A DNA stretch of 64,000 nt from Methanoprimaticola sp047501175 (GCF_047501175.1 NZ_JBEQWH010000007.1:1-64000); one strand, 5' to 3'. Shown: positions 51,463-59,875, counted from the first letter of the stretch. A program made the numbers and translations. Notes: generated by a model not told the origin, from the letters alone.

Positions 51463-52041
51463 TCATTGTCCCATCGGAAGATCCACATACACGTGTATTT
51501 TGTTACCATTATCAAATCCGACAAGAAACTCAGCTTGTGTCTGATCGAGGTTCATACCGTCTATTGATTCTATATGAATCATGAACGTCCCATCATCCCT
51601 ATACGCACAGTCATGATACTTCTCAATGAGCAATGAATTACTCATAGACCCCCCATTCCATGACAATGTCGTAGCATTCAGACAGGCCCCATCAGGATGT
51701 ACATGGTCTGTCCTAACCTCAGTCATATAAAAGTCATGATATGTGACAAACTCGATCCAGGACGGATCTACAGGATCCTCGTAATATTGCAGAACGATAT
51801 CTCCCGCAAACCCGCTCCCCGACCTATATATGGCTATTGTCCCCGTGATCCAAGTATCGTTATCATCACTATCCAGGCGGAAACTTTCAGTAACGATTGA
51901 ACCGCGATGGAAAACTGGATGGTCTCCTGGCCTAATTCCTGTATCCTCTGTATCATCTTGAGAAAGATGGATTGCGACTGCTGCCATTACCACAACCACC
52001 ACGACAACAACGACCACCAACCACTTTGATTCGTTCCTCAT
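51463..52041 (-). CDS. Membrane-anchored exported protein, paralog of the protein at 490-1047
   Basis: 192 residues. N-terminal anchor of eleven valines and neighbours (about 8-25), then an exported domain. RGSIVTESFRLDSDDNDTWITG and TGTIAIYRSG correspond to EGLIKTENFSID and VGKIFIYNMG in the other protein; both have two later cysteines. Weak codon bias and higher AT than the core genes point to accessory origin. Divergent from the transposase-like gene across 97 bases. Confidence 0.65.
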   Translation of the reverse strand: MRNESKWLVVVVVVVVVVMAAVAIHLSQDDTEDTGIRPGDHPVFHRGSIVTESFRLDSDDNDTWITGTIAIYRSGSGFAGDIVLQYYEDPVDPSWIEFVTYHDFYMTEVRTDHVHPDGACLNATTLSWNGGSMSNSLLIEKYHDCAYRDDGTFMIHIESIDGMNLDQTQAEFLVGFDNGNKIHVYVDLPMGQ

Positions 52042-52095
52042 CGTGCATCACAATCACATTTTGTTTTAACACTATATATAGCTCAAAAACTATGG

Positions 52096-52111
52096 AATAT
52101 TTTGAAATATT
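52096..52111. promoter_or_regulatory. Palindrome upstream of transposase-like gene
   Basis: AATATTT-TG-AAATATT, 28 bases before the start codon and downstream of a TATATATAG element (52072-52080). Suited to bind a dimeric regulator controlling one or both divergent genes. Confidence 0.35.
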
Positions 52112-52138
52112 GTATAACCATATAAACAACACAGAACA

Positions 52139-54244
52139 ATGAAGATTTTAATAGAGAGACGCGGAGCCAAGGACTACGTGTACCTATACACATCCAGAAG
52201 AGTCGCGGGGAAGGATACACCGGCTGTCATCAAAAGATACGTAGGGATCCTCGATCCCGACACGGGACTAGTCGCTCCGAAGAAGGTCCCTCCGGAGGAG
52301 TTCCTCACACACATCCATGACGGGGAGTTCACCTGCGCCGAGCTGGGGAACGTCCTGATGGCCAGGAAGGCGGCCGAGTCTCTAAGGCTCGGAGAGACCT
52401 TGCAGAACAGGTTCGGAGACAGGTCTGACATGCTGCTGGCGATAATCCTGACCATGGCCATGGACCCCGTGCATGCCATGAGGTTCATGGAAAGCATGCC
52501 CAAATACTACCTGGATGACCTGCTGCATAAGGAAAAAGTTGTAAGGGCGGACGTGGACAGGGCACTCACGGCCCTGCAAGACAGGTCCGCGTCCGCATCC
52601 ACGCTGGACCGGGACGAGAGACACTATATATTCGTGCTCTGGGACTCGCCTGACCTGCACGGTGCCGACATCCATCACGAGAGTCCCAGGAGGATATCTT
52701 TCGAGGGGATGGTGTTCCTGGTAACGGATGTCGAAGGGAACCCGCTGATCGTCCGCTCCCTCGGTGCCAGGATGGACCATGTGGAGTCGCTGAGGATGGC
52801 CGTGCAGCATGCGGAGATGTCCGGGAGGGACAACATACTCGCCCTCGGAGAAGGCATCACACTCGAGACGATGTCATCGTTGACACTGCACAACACCCGT
52901 TTCGTCTCGGAGGCGGACAGTCTGTTGGACATCCCGGAGGTGTATTCCCTGTGCGTGGACGCCCCAGCGGATGGGTGGTCCGAGGTGGCGGAGAACGGCA
53001 GACCCATCTACATGCGCGAGACCTACATCGACATGGCGATAGACAGCACAGGATGGCATCTTTCCGGAACGAACGAGATGGGGGAGCGCCGTGGCAAGGT
53101 CCGCATGAAAGCCATCGTCTGGTACGATCCGGACGACTATGAGACCGTCAAGACGGAACTGAACGAGAGGGTCCGTCTCAGAAGACGCATCCTGGAATCG
53201 ATCGATGGGGAATCGGCCAATGAGGTCCTCGGTGACGGAAGCATAGAGTCGCGCTTCGTCACCCTGAATAGGGGCCCGGACGGGGTACCCTCCACGTCCA
53301 TACGCAGGAAAGAGCTTCGGCAGGCGGCGATACGCTCCAGCGTCCATCTCTTCATAACCAATCGCGAAGGATGGGAGGAGTGCATGAAGTGTTCCAAGCT
53401 CCGTCGCGTCATGGAACTGCACGCAGGTCCGATCATAGAGGCCGCCGGTAACCCGAAGGACAGGTTCAGATACGGCTACGGGACCCTTGCGCTTCTCGCT
53501 ATGAAAGTCCGCATGCAGCTGGAACAGATGCTGTCGGAGTCGGGGTATGAGGGGATGTCTGCGGACGATGCGTTCAGGATAGCGTCATCGTATCACGTTG
53601 TCCGCGTGAACGGACACGTGTACCGCAGCTCGATCACAAGGGAGGCGAAGAAGCTGTTCGACGCCCTGAACGTAGAGCTCGATCATCGAAACGGTCACCG
53701 ATGCGCAATGAACGACGCGAACGTCCGCGGGAACGCAGATCCCCCGGGCCCCTGTAGACCCTCCCATGAGGTATGGGTCGGGAGTTCACTTCTCCCCGAG
53801 TATCGGAGGGATGTACGAGAACGGGTCCTTCGTGATGTTCAGGATGACGGCGGTGTTGGTCTTCCTGACGTCCTTTATCGCGTTGATCTCCTTGACGACC
53901 TCGGAGAACTCGTCCCTATCGATACACGCGATCCAGACTATGCAGTCGCTCTCTCCCGTGACATCGAACACGGAGATCACCTGAGGGATCTTCGAGATCT
54001 CGTCCTGCACGGTCTTTACGTTGTCCGCATAGACGCTGACGAGCCCCATGTACTCGTAACCGAGCGTCATGTAGTCGATGCTCGCGCGATATCCGTTGAT
54101 GACGCCCTTGGCCTCGAGGTTCTTGACCCTCTGTATGAGTGTGGTCGGGTGCACATCGAGCTGCTTCGCGAGCTGCCTGTAGGAGCCCTGGCTGGACCTG
54201 CACAGGAGCTCGATTATACGTTTGTCCAGTTCGTCGAAGTCTGA
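52139..54244 (+). CDS. Transposase-like protein without catalytic triad; 3' part antisense to lrp
   Basis: Frame of 701 codons. Residues 1-60 (YLYTSRRVAGKDTPAVIKRYVG and DPDTGLVAPKK) match the transposase-like protein at 40178. Where that family has its Asp strands this protein reads VFLVTDVEGNPLIV and ILALGEGITLETM, so at least the second Asp is lost and no third Glu is evident. The meaningful part ends near residue 522 (AKKLFDALNVEL), which aligns with the end of the other protein; the frame then runs antisense to the Lrp gene to 54244, as if the original stop were lost. Probably an exapted or inactive transposase derivative. Confidence 0.6.
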   Translation: MKILIERRGAKDYVYLYTSRRVAGKDTPAVIKRYVGILDPDTGLVAPKKVPPEEFLTHIHDGEFTCAELGNVLMARKAAESLRLGETLQNRFGDRSDMLLAIILTMAMDPVHAMRFMESMPKYYLDDLLHKEKVVRADVDRALTALQDRSASASTLDRDERHYIFVLWDSPDLHGADIHHESPRRISFEGMVFLVTDVEGNPLIVRSLGARMDHVESLRMAVQHAEMSGRDNILALGEGITLETMSSLTLHNTRFVSEADSLLDIPEVYSLCVDAPADGWSEVAENGRPIYMRETYIDMAIDSTGWHLSGTNEMGERRGKVRMKAIVWYDPDDYETVKTELNERVRLRRRILESIDGESANEVLGDGSIESRFVTLNRGPDGVPSTSIRRKELRQAAIRSSVHLFITNREGWEECMKCSKLRRVMELHAGPIIEAAGNPKDRFRYGYGTLALLAMKVRMQLEQMLSESGYEGMSADDAFRIASSYHVVRVNGHVYRSSITREAKKLFDALNVELDHRNGHRCAMNDANVRGNADPPGPCRPSHEVWVGSSLLPEYRRDVRERVLRDVQDDGGVGLPDVLYRVDLLDDLGELVPIDTRDPDYAVALSRDIEHGDHLRDLRDLVLHGLYVVRIDADEPHVLVTERHVVDARAISVDDALGLEVLDPLYECGRVHIELLRELPVGALAGPAQELDYTFVQFVEV

Positions 54245-54253
54245 AAGAGACAT
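53786..54253 (-). CDS. Lrp/AsnC-family transcription regulator
   Basis: 155 residues. N-terminal AsnC-type helix-turn-helix (DELDKRIIELLCRSSQGSYRQLAKQLDVHPTTLIQRVKNLEAKGVI, read in two parts) and a C-terminal RAM/effector domain (MGLVSVYADNVKTVQDEI, VTGESDCIVWIACIDRDEF). Starts at ATG 54253; the frame open upstream overlaps alaX. Divergent from alaX with 64 bases between, so it may regulate itself and alaX. Amino acid ligand unknown. Confidence 0.9.
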   Translation of the reverse strand: MSLSDFDELDKRIIELLCRSSQGSYRQLAKQLDVHPTTLIQRVKNLEAKGVINGYRASIDYMTLGYEYMGLVSVYADNVKTVQDEISKIPQVISVFDVTGESDCIVWIACIDRDEFSEVVKEINAIKDVRKTNTAVILNITKDPFSYIPPILGEK

Positions 54254-54317
54254 TTGAATCGTCTTCCCCGAATCCGGAAGCGCATTTATTAAAGTTGTGC
54301 GATTGATGAGGGTCCAT

Positions 54318-55508
54318 ATGACAGACGAGATCTTCAGAAGGGACGGATACGGCTTCGAATTCGAGGCAAACGTCATCTCCGCGGAAGGGGACAGGGTCAT
54401 CCTGGACAGCACCGCGTTCTACCCCGGAGGGGGCGGACAGGTGTGCGACATCGGAACGATACGCGGGAACGCGGTCGTCGATGTGTTCCTGAACGAGGAC
54501 GGAGACATAGTGCACAAGGTCCCTCAGCACGACCTGAGGCCGGGCGAGAGGGTCTGGTGCAGCGTGGACTGGGACAGGCGCTACGACCTCATGCAGGGCC
54601 ATACCGGGGAGCACCTCCTGTTCTGCTCCCTCAGGAGGCAGTGCCCCGACCTGGAGATAACCAAGATATACATCTCCCCGGAGAGCAAGTACGTGATCGT
54701 CAACCACGACCTGGACTGGGACCAGGTCCAGGCGGCGGTGGAGTTCGCCAACCAGGCGATCAAGGACAACCTCCCGGTGACCCGCAGCGTCATGGACAGG
54801 GACGACCCGGACATCGAGAGAGTCAGGATAAAGCTGGACAGGATACCCGAGGACGAGGAGATCACCGTCGTGGCCATCGGGGACATAGACCTCTCCGCAT
54901 GCAGCGGGATCCATGTCATGGAGACGTCCGAGCTCGAGCTTCTCCTCGTGGACCGCAAGGTCTCTGCCGGAAGCGAGGGCACGGCGATACACTTCAAGGT
55001 CGGGGATGCGGCGAAGAGGGAGGCGCTGGCACTGTCCAACATCGCACTCCGCATAGTCGACGGCATCGGATGCAAGAGGGAGGACTCCCCCAAGGCCGTG
55101 GCCAACATGAGGAGCGAACTGGAACTGAAGAGCGGACTGCTGAAGCAGGCCACCAGAAGGCTGGCGGAGTCCATGGTCCCGAGACAGATGGGAGACGTGG
55201 ACGTCTACTGCGGGACTCTTCCCGGGACGGACCGTGCCGCGATGACCGACTTCGCGGAATCCGTGAAATCCAAGGGAGGGGTGGCCATCATCGTCGGAGA
55301 GACGGAGACCCTGTCCGTCATAGTGGCGTCCGGGACCCCCGCAGTGGATTGCAAGAAGCTCCTGTCGGACGTCCTCGGACGGTTCGGGGGCAGAGGGGGC
55401 GGGAAACCGGATTTCGCACAGGGCGGCGTGCAGGACAGGTCCCTTGCGGACGAGGTCCTGAAGGCGCTGTCCGACGCGACCGCCGATATGCTGGGTCGCT
55501 CCGATTAA
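54318..55508 (+). CDS. alaX: Alanyl-tRNA editing protein AlaX, long form with DHHA1 domain
   Basis: 396 residues. Free-standing editor that hydrolyses Ser- or Gly-tRNA(Ala). Zinc ligands of the editing site: His95 and His99 in GHTGEHLL, Cys195 and His199 in CSGIHV. The C-terminal part (about 270-396) is the DHHA1 domain with the GGRGGGKPDFAQGG glycine motif as in AlaRS. GAGGGT precedes ATG 54318; TTTATTAA near 54285 is the TATA box. Ends in TAA. Complements DtdA in tRNA quality control. Confidence 0.92.
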   Translation: MTDEIFRRDGYGFEFEANVISAEGDRVILDSTAFYPGGGGQVCDIGTIRGNAVVDVFLNEDGDIVHKVPQHDLRPGERVWCSVDWDRRYDLMQGHTGEHLLFCSLRRQCPDLEITKIYISPESKYVIVNHDLDWDQVQAAVEFANQAIKDNLPVTRSVMDRDDPDIERVRIKLDRIPEDEEITVVAIGDIDLSACSGIHVMETSELELLLVDRKVSAGSEGTAIHFKVGDAAKREALALSNIALRIVDGIGCKREDSPKAVANMRSELELKSGLLKQATRRLAESMVPRQMGDVDVYCGTLPGTDRAAMTDFAESVKSKGGVAIIVGETETLSVIVASGTPAVDCKKLLSDVLGRFGGRGGGKPDFAQGGVQDRSLADEVLKALSDATADMLGRSD

Positions 55509-55571
55509 ACCGGCATTAACAAACGCGGAAAGGACACACACCTTAAGAATGACTAGGAGATTCCTCGGCAC

Positions 55572-55931
55572 ATGGGTGGAATGAGAGTAAACGACCGCCA
55601 GATGAAACAGGCCATGAAGAAGATGGGGATCAAGCAGTCCGCACTTGACGGAGTGACCAAGGTCGTCATCAAGACCAAGACGGCGGAACTCGTCATCAGG
55701 AATGCGGAGGTGGTCCGCGTCGAGATGGGTGGCACCGTCACGTACCAGGTCACGGGTGTCGAGGAGGAGCGTTCCATCGGAGAGGATGGCGTTGCCAGGC
55801 CCACATTCCCCGAAGAGGACATCGCCCTGGTGATGTCCCAGGCGAACTGCGACAGGGAGAAGGCGGTGGTAGCGCTGGAAGCCACTGACGGACAGCCTGC
55901 CGAAGCGATCATAAAGATAATGACGGAGTGA
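55572..55931 (+). CDS. nac: Nascent polypeptide-associated complex protein (archaeal NAC)
   Basis: 119 residues. Homodimeric ribosome-associated chaperone. NAC domain (about 27-75, ALDGVTKVVIKTKTAELVIRN) and C-terminal UBA domain (about 80-119, EEDIALVMSQANCDREKAVVAL). Basic N-terminus NDRQMKQAMKKMGI contacts the ribosome in the family. Five bases before hypC's true start, so the genes are co-transcribed. Confidence 0.93.
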   Translation: MGGMRVNDRQMKQAMKKMGIKQSALDGVTKVVIKTKTAELVIRNAEVVRVEMGGTVTYQVTGVEEERSIGEDGVARPTFPEEDIALVMSQANCDREKAVVALEATDGQPAEAIIKIMTE

Positions 55932-55936
55932 TTGGA

Positions 55937-56167
55937 ATGTGTCTAGCAATTCCCGGAAAGATCGTGAACATCGACGGCAACATGGGCGACATCGACTTCG
56001 GTGGCGTCACCAGGAAGGCCAACCTCTCGATGGTCGACGCCGAGGTCGGGGAGTGGGCCGTCGTCCATGCAGGGTTCGCGATCCAGATCATGGACGAGGA
56101 GGACGCCCAGGAGACCATCAGGCTCTGGAACGAGGTCCTCGACAGCGAGAAGACCACATCCTGCTGA
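55937..56167 (+). CDS. hypC: Hydrogenase maturation chaperone HypC
   Basis: 76 residues. Begins with MCLAIPGKIV, where Met1-Cys2 is essential: Cys2 holds the Fe(CN)2CO group that HypC passes to the large subunit of NiFe hydrogenase. The start must therefore be ATG 55937, not the upstream GTG. Methanomassiliicoccales need NiFe hydrogenases (Mvh and others). No other hyp gene is nearby. The stop lies inside a long hairpin. Confidence 0.92.
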   Translation: MCLAIPGKIVNIDGNMGDIDFGGVTRKANLSMVDAEVGEWAVVHAGFAIQIMDEEDAQETIRLWNEVLDSEKTTSC

Positions 56168-56198
56168 TCGGGATGCGGGGTCCGACCCCGCCCCGATC
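56166..56198. terminator. Long hairpin between hypC and DUF2188 gene
   Basis: GATCGGG-(AT)-GCGGGGT / ACCCCGC-CCCGATC, 14 paired bases with a 2-base bulge and CCG loop. It separates two convergent genes, whose ends lie at 56167 and 56202, and can serve both as terminator. Confidence 0.65.
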
Positions 56199-56201
56199 GA
56201 C

Positions 56202-56504
56202 TTACTTCTTCTTCTGGATCTTCCCATCCTTCTTCTTGCGGACGACGTTGGTTCCCTGGTTCGTCGCCACCTGCTTCGCGTACGCCTCGGCTTCGGCCTT
56301 CGTCTTGAACTTCTTCAATGCCTTCTGCGCGTTCGCCCTCTTGACCTGCCATCCTCCGTCGGGATGCGGGGATACGAAATAGGCGCCTGCGGGCGTCGCC
56401 TTCGCAGATGTCTCGGACTCGGGAACGTCCTTTGTGCTGGTCTCGGGCTTCATCTCTTCCGCCGGTTCGCCCTTCTCTTCCTTCTTACGGTTGAATAGTC
56501 CCAT
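56202..56504 (-). CDS. DUF2188-domain protein
   Basis: 100 residues. The C-terminal half is a DUF2188 domain (HPDGGWQVKRANAQKALKKF, then TKAEAEAYAKQVA and KDGKIQKKK), a small fold found in many short proteins of unknown role. The N-terminal half is charged and low-complexity (FNRKKEEKGEPAEEMKPET). Starts at ATG 56504 and ends in TAA. Stands alone next to 5S rRNA. Confidence 0.8.
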   Translation of the reverse strand: MGLFNRKKEEKGEPAEEMKPETSTKDVPESETSAKATPAGAYFVSPHPDGGWQVKRANAQKALKKFKTKAEAEAYAKQVATNQGTNVVRKKKDGKIQKKK

Positions 56505-56594
56505 CAAGGTATGAATCGCAAGATTGTTTGATAAAACGATGCTTCGACAATATCGGACACATATGTTCATTGTATCAGAACCTAACAGTTAAAG

Positions 56595-56604
56595 TTATAT
56601 ATTA
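56595..56604 (+). promoter_or_regulatory. TATA box of 5S rRNA
   Basis: TTATATATTA centred 25 bases upstream of the predicted 5S 5' end. Strongest TATA match in the area. Confidence 0.65.
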
Positions 56605-56623
56605 GTCTGATATCCCATGTTTC

Positions 56624-56748
56624 GGTATGACGGCCATAGCGGCGGGGAAACACCCGGTCCCTTCCCGAACCCGGAAGTAAAGTCCGCCCGCGTATCTGTC
56701 TGTACTGTACTGCGCAAGCGTACGGGAACTCAGACACGCTGTCAACCA
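56624..56748 (+). rRNA. rrf: 5S ribosomal RNA
   Basis: Contains the universal core GGCCATAGCGGCGGGG, AACACCCGG, TCCCGAACCCGGAAGTAAAG and the loop E/helix IV region, with ends GGT-TGACGG and CTGTCAACC pairing as helix I. About 125 bases. No 16S or 23S adjoins, as in Thermoplasmata where rRNA genes are scattered. A T-rich TTTCCCATTTT follows, suited to termination. Confidence 0.92.
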
Positions 56749-56867
56749 CTTTCCCATTTTCTCCGAAGAGCGGTGGCTCTGGCCATCGACGACACCGAGT
56801 TGATAATGAACGGTCGTCTGCCCGTTGTAAACTAGTATCTAATAATAAGACGCGATAGGGTTAGACG

Positions 56868-57638
56868 ATGATACTGATCAAGCTTGGCGGGAGCGTAATA
56901 ACCGACAAGTCGCAGTACAAGAAGTTCAACCAGGATCAAGCATCCAGGCTCTGCCGGGAGATAGCGGAGTCGGGTCGTTCCGTGATGATAGTCCACGGCG
57001 CGGGATCGTTCGGTCATGTGCTCGCGAAGAGGTATGCGGTTCAAGAAGGTCTGACCGATTTCGGAAAGGTCACTCCGGCGGCGATGGTCCACCACGATGC
57101 CATGGAACTTGGAATGCTCCTTACATCCGAGCTCATGAAGGTCGGCATCCCTGCCGCGTCCGTATCGCCCGGGACCTGCTTCGTCATGGATGACGGGAAA
57201 CTTATCGTGAACGATGATGAGGCGATCCGCAGGATGGCCCATGTGGGGATCATGCCGGTCATGTTCGGTGACGTGGTCATGGACCGCAAGAGAGGGTTCG
57301 GGATAGTCTCCGGGGACCAGCTCATGGAGCTCATGGCGGACATGTTCAAACCGGACCGCATCGTGTTCGTATCGGACATAGACGGCCTGTACGACAAGAA
57401 CCCCAAGACGAACCCCGATGCGAGGTTCATCCCCGAGGTCACGAGCGAGATCATGGACGCGGTGGACTCCAGGGAGGATGTCGACGACGTCACCGGAGGG
57501 GTCCGCAACAAGATGGAGTCCATGCTCAGGATGTGCACTCCCGAGAGGGACTGCGTGCTCATCAACGGAACGGTCCCCGGCAGGCTCCTCTCACTGCTGA
57601 AGGGGGAGGATGTCCCCTGCACAATAGCGAAGATGTGA
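56868..57638 (+). CDS. ipk: Isopentenyl phosphate kinase
   Basis: 256 residues. It phosphorylates isopentenyl phosphate to IPP in the archaeal mevalonate pathway. Amino acid kinase fold: LIKLGGSVITDKS (3-15), the catalytic His50 in VHGAGSFGH, and SDIDGLYDKNPKTNPDA. Head of the ipk-fni-idsA operon; fni starts 5 bases after the stop. TATA-like AATAATAA near 56840. Confidence 0.94.
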   Translation: MILIKLGGSVITDKSQYKKFNQDQASRLCREIAESGRSVMIVHGAGSFGHVLAKRYAVQEGLTDFGKVTPAAMVHHDAMELGMLLTSELMKVGIPAASVSPGTCFVMDDGKLIVNDDEAIRRMAHVGIMPVMFGDVVMDRKRGFGIVSGDQLMELMADMFKPDRIVFVSDIDGLYDKNPKTNPDARFIPEVTSEIMDAVDSREDVDDVTGGVRNKMESMLRMCTPERDCVLINGTVPGRLLSLLKGEDVPCTIAKM

Positions 57639-57643
57639 TTCAC

Positions 57644-58699
57644 ATGGTACAGATCAGAGACAGGAAAGCGGACCACATCAACATCTGCATCAACGAGCGC
57701 ATCGCGCCCGGACACTGCTACTGGGATGATGTCAGGCTCGTGCACAACGCCCTCCCGGAGATCGGGATGGACGACATAGACATGACTTGCTGGCTCTACG
57801 GGAAGAAGCTGGACTTCCCCCTCATCGTGACGGCGATCACCGGAGGATTCCCGGGAGCCGCGAAGATCAACTCCAACATAGCGGAGGCATGCGCCGAGCT
57901 CGGGATCGGGATGGGGATCGGCAGCGAGAGGGCCGGGGTCACCGGGACATGCCCGGAGAGCTACTCGGTCATAAAGAACTACGACGTCCCTCTGGTGATC
58001 GGCAACGTGGGGGCCCCCCAGCTGGTACCTCAGAAGAGCGGGGACCTGTTCAGCAAGGAGATGGTCGGTCAGGCGAAGGACCTGATCGGGGCGGACGTCA
58101 TGGCCGTACACCTCAACTACCTCCAGGAGGTCGTGCAGCCCGAGGGGGACACCAACGGCGCTGGCGTCAGGGACGCGATCAGGAGCCTGGCACAGGAATA
58201 CCCCATCATGGTCAAGGAGACGGGGGCCGGCATCTCGAGGGACGTCGCGGACAGGCTGAAGGGGATCGGGATCCTCGGGATCGATGTCGCGGGGATGGGC
58301 GGAACGAGCTTCGCCGCCGTTGAACTCTACAGGGCCATGGCGGCGAACGATGAGGTCCGCACCAACATGGGCGAGACGTTCTTCGACTGGGGGATACCCA
58401 CTCCCGCATCCGTGGTCGAGACAGCCGGATGCGGACTTCCCGTGATCGCATCGGGAGGCATATTGGACGGTACGCACATCGCCTCCGCGATATCCCTGGG
58501 AGCCACATGCGGGGGCGTCGCCAACGCGGTCCTCAGGGAGGCCACCGAATCGGCGGATGCCGTCAAGAGAAAACTTACAGTCCTCAGAGAGGAACTGAGG
58601 GCGGCGATGCTGCTGACAGGCTGCAAAGACCTGAAGGCGCTGGGAAAAGCCCGCCACGTGATCCTCGGAGAAACCAGACAATGGATTGATGCACTATGA
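57644..58699 (+). CDS. fni: Isopentenyl-diphosphate delta-isomerase, type 2 (FMN)
   Basis: 351 residues. Interconverts IPP and DMAPP with FMN and Mg. RDRKADHINICINERI at the start, the ITAITGGFPGAAKINSNIA loop, HLNYLQEVVQPEGD and GVDVAG-like IDVAGMGGTSFAAVE are family marks. ATG 57644 follows GTGATTCAC. Overlaps idsA by ATGA. Confidence 0.95.
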   Translation: MVQIRDRKADHINICINERIAPGHCYWDDVRLVHNALPEIGMDDIDMTCWLYGKKLDFPLIVTAITGGFPGAAKINSNIAEACAELGIGMGIGSERAGVTGTCPESYSVIKNYDVPLVIGNVGAPQLVPQKSGDLFSKEMVGQAKDLIGADVMAVHLNYLQEVVQPEGDTNGAGVRDAIRSLAQEYPIMVKETGAGISRDVADRLKGIGILGIDVAGMGGTSFAAVELYRAMAANDEVRTNMGETFFDWGIPTPASVVETAGCGLPVIASGGILDGTHIASAISLGATCGGVANAVLREATESADAVKRKLTVLREELRAAMLLTGCKDLKALGKARHVILGETRQWIDAL

Positions 58700-59685
58700 T
58701 CGATGCCAAGGAATACCTCAAGAAGATGTCCGCCGAGCTTGACGGACCCATAAAGAGCTACATAGGGAACGAGGAGCCGGAGAACCTCATGGAGGCGTCC
58801 AGGCAGTACCCCTACCGTGGCGGGAAGCGCATGAGGCCCGCGATGGCCGTCGCATGCTGCGGCGCCGTCGGAGGGGACAGGTCCAAGGCCGTTCCGCTGG
58901 CCGTCGCCGTGGAGTACATCCACAACTTCACCCTGGTCCACGACGACCTCATGGACGGGGACGAGTCCCGCAGGGGCATGGCGACGATCCATGTCAACTA
59001 TGGCATGCCCACCGCCGTCCTCGCAGGAGATGCCCTGTTCGCCAAGGCGTTCCAGATCATCTGCGACCTGGACATCCCCGCCGAGAGGATGAGGGATGCC
59101 CTCCGCTACGTCAGCAAAGCTGTATGGGACCTTGCCCGCGGACAGCAGATGGACGTCAACAACGAGGGACAGATCGTCACGGAGGAGGTCTACCTCGAGA
59201 CCATCAAGCTGAAGACCAGCGTCCTTTTCGCCGCTGCGGCCGCGGGCGGTGCGCTCGTCGGAGGCGCGGACAGGAAGACAGCCGAGGCGATAAACGAGTA
59301 CGCCATCGAGGTCGGGCTCGGATTCCAGATATTCGACGACTACCTGGGGATCATGGGGAATCCCGCCAAGACCGGAAAATCGAACTGCAACGACATCAGG
59401 AAGGGCAAGTGCACCGTGATGGTCACCCATACGATCGAGGCCCTCAAGGACGATGCGGCCAAGCTCGCGGAGTTCAAATCCATCCTCGGAAAGATGGATG
59501 CCACCGAGGAAGAGTGCGCCCGTGCCAAGCAGATCATGAAGGATGCGGGATCCATCGACTACGCGATGGACATGGCCCGCGCCAAGGTGAACCGCGCGAT
59601 CGAGACCATCGCGTTCCTTCCCGAGAGCGAGGACAAGGAGTTCATGATCTCCCTCGCGAACTATTCGATAGACAGGGAGCTCTGA
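58696..59685 (+). CDS. idsA: Geranylgeranyl diphosphate synthase
   Basis: 329 residues. Trans-prenyltransferase making the C20 (possibly longer) chains of archaeal lipids. First Asp-rich motif VHDDLMDGDESRRG (about 83-96), second FQIFDDYLGIMG (about 212-223), and the GGKRMRPAMAVA substrate loop. Product length depends on residues ahead of the first motif and cannot be settled by eye. Last gene of the isoprenoid operon. Confidence 0.93.
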   Translation: MIDAKEYLKKMSAELDGPIKSYIGNEEPENLMEASRQYPYRGGKRMRPAMAVACCGAVGGDRSKAVPLAVAVEYIHNFTLVHDDLMDGDESRRGMATIHVNYGMPTAVLAGDALFAKAFQIICDLDIPAERMRDALRYVSKAVWDLARGQQMDVNNEGQIVTEEVYLETIKLKTSVLFAAAAAGGALVGGADRKTAEAINEYAIEVGLGFQIFDDYLGIMGNPAKTGKSNCNDIRKGKCTVMVTHTIEALKDDAAKLAEFKSILGKMDATEEECARAKQIMKDAGSIDYAMDMARAKVNRAIETIAFLPESEDKEFMISLANYSIDREL

Positions 59686-59703
59686 GGTTCCCGAATATAA
59701 ACC

Positions 59704-59729
59704 GGTCCCCCGTCGTACGATGGGGGACC
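59704..59729 (+). terminator. Terminator of the isoprenoid operon
   Basis: Perfect 8-bp stem GGTCCCCC/GGGGGACC with a 10-base loop, 19 bases after the idsA stop. The rest of the gap to 59875 is AT-rich with no gene. Confidence 0.65.
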
Positions 59730-59875
59730 ATTCGATTTCTGATCGTTTTCCGCATCAACCGACATATTTGGGTCAACAATCTTCAAATCATTACAAGTAC
59801 TGTATAGTACGAAAGTTATAAATTTTATAATCTTAAAACGACATAAAAGTACATCAAAGCGTAAAATGAAAATCT

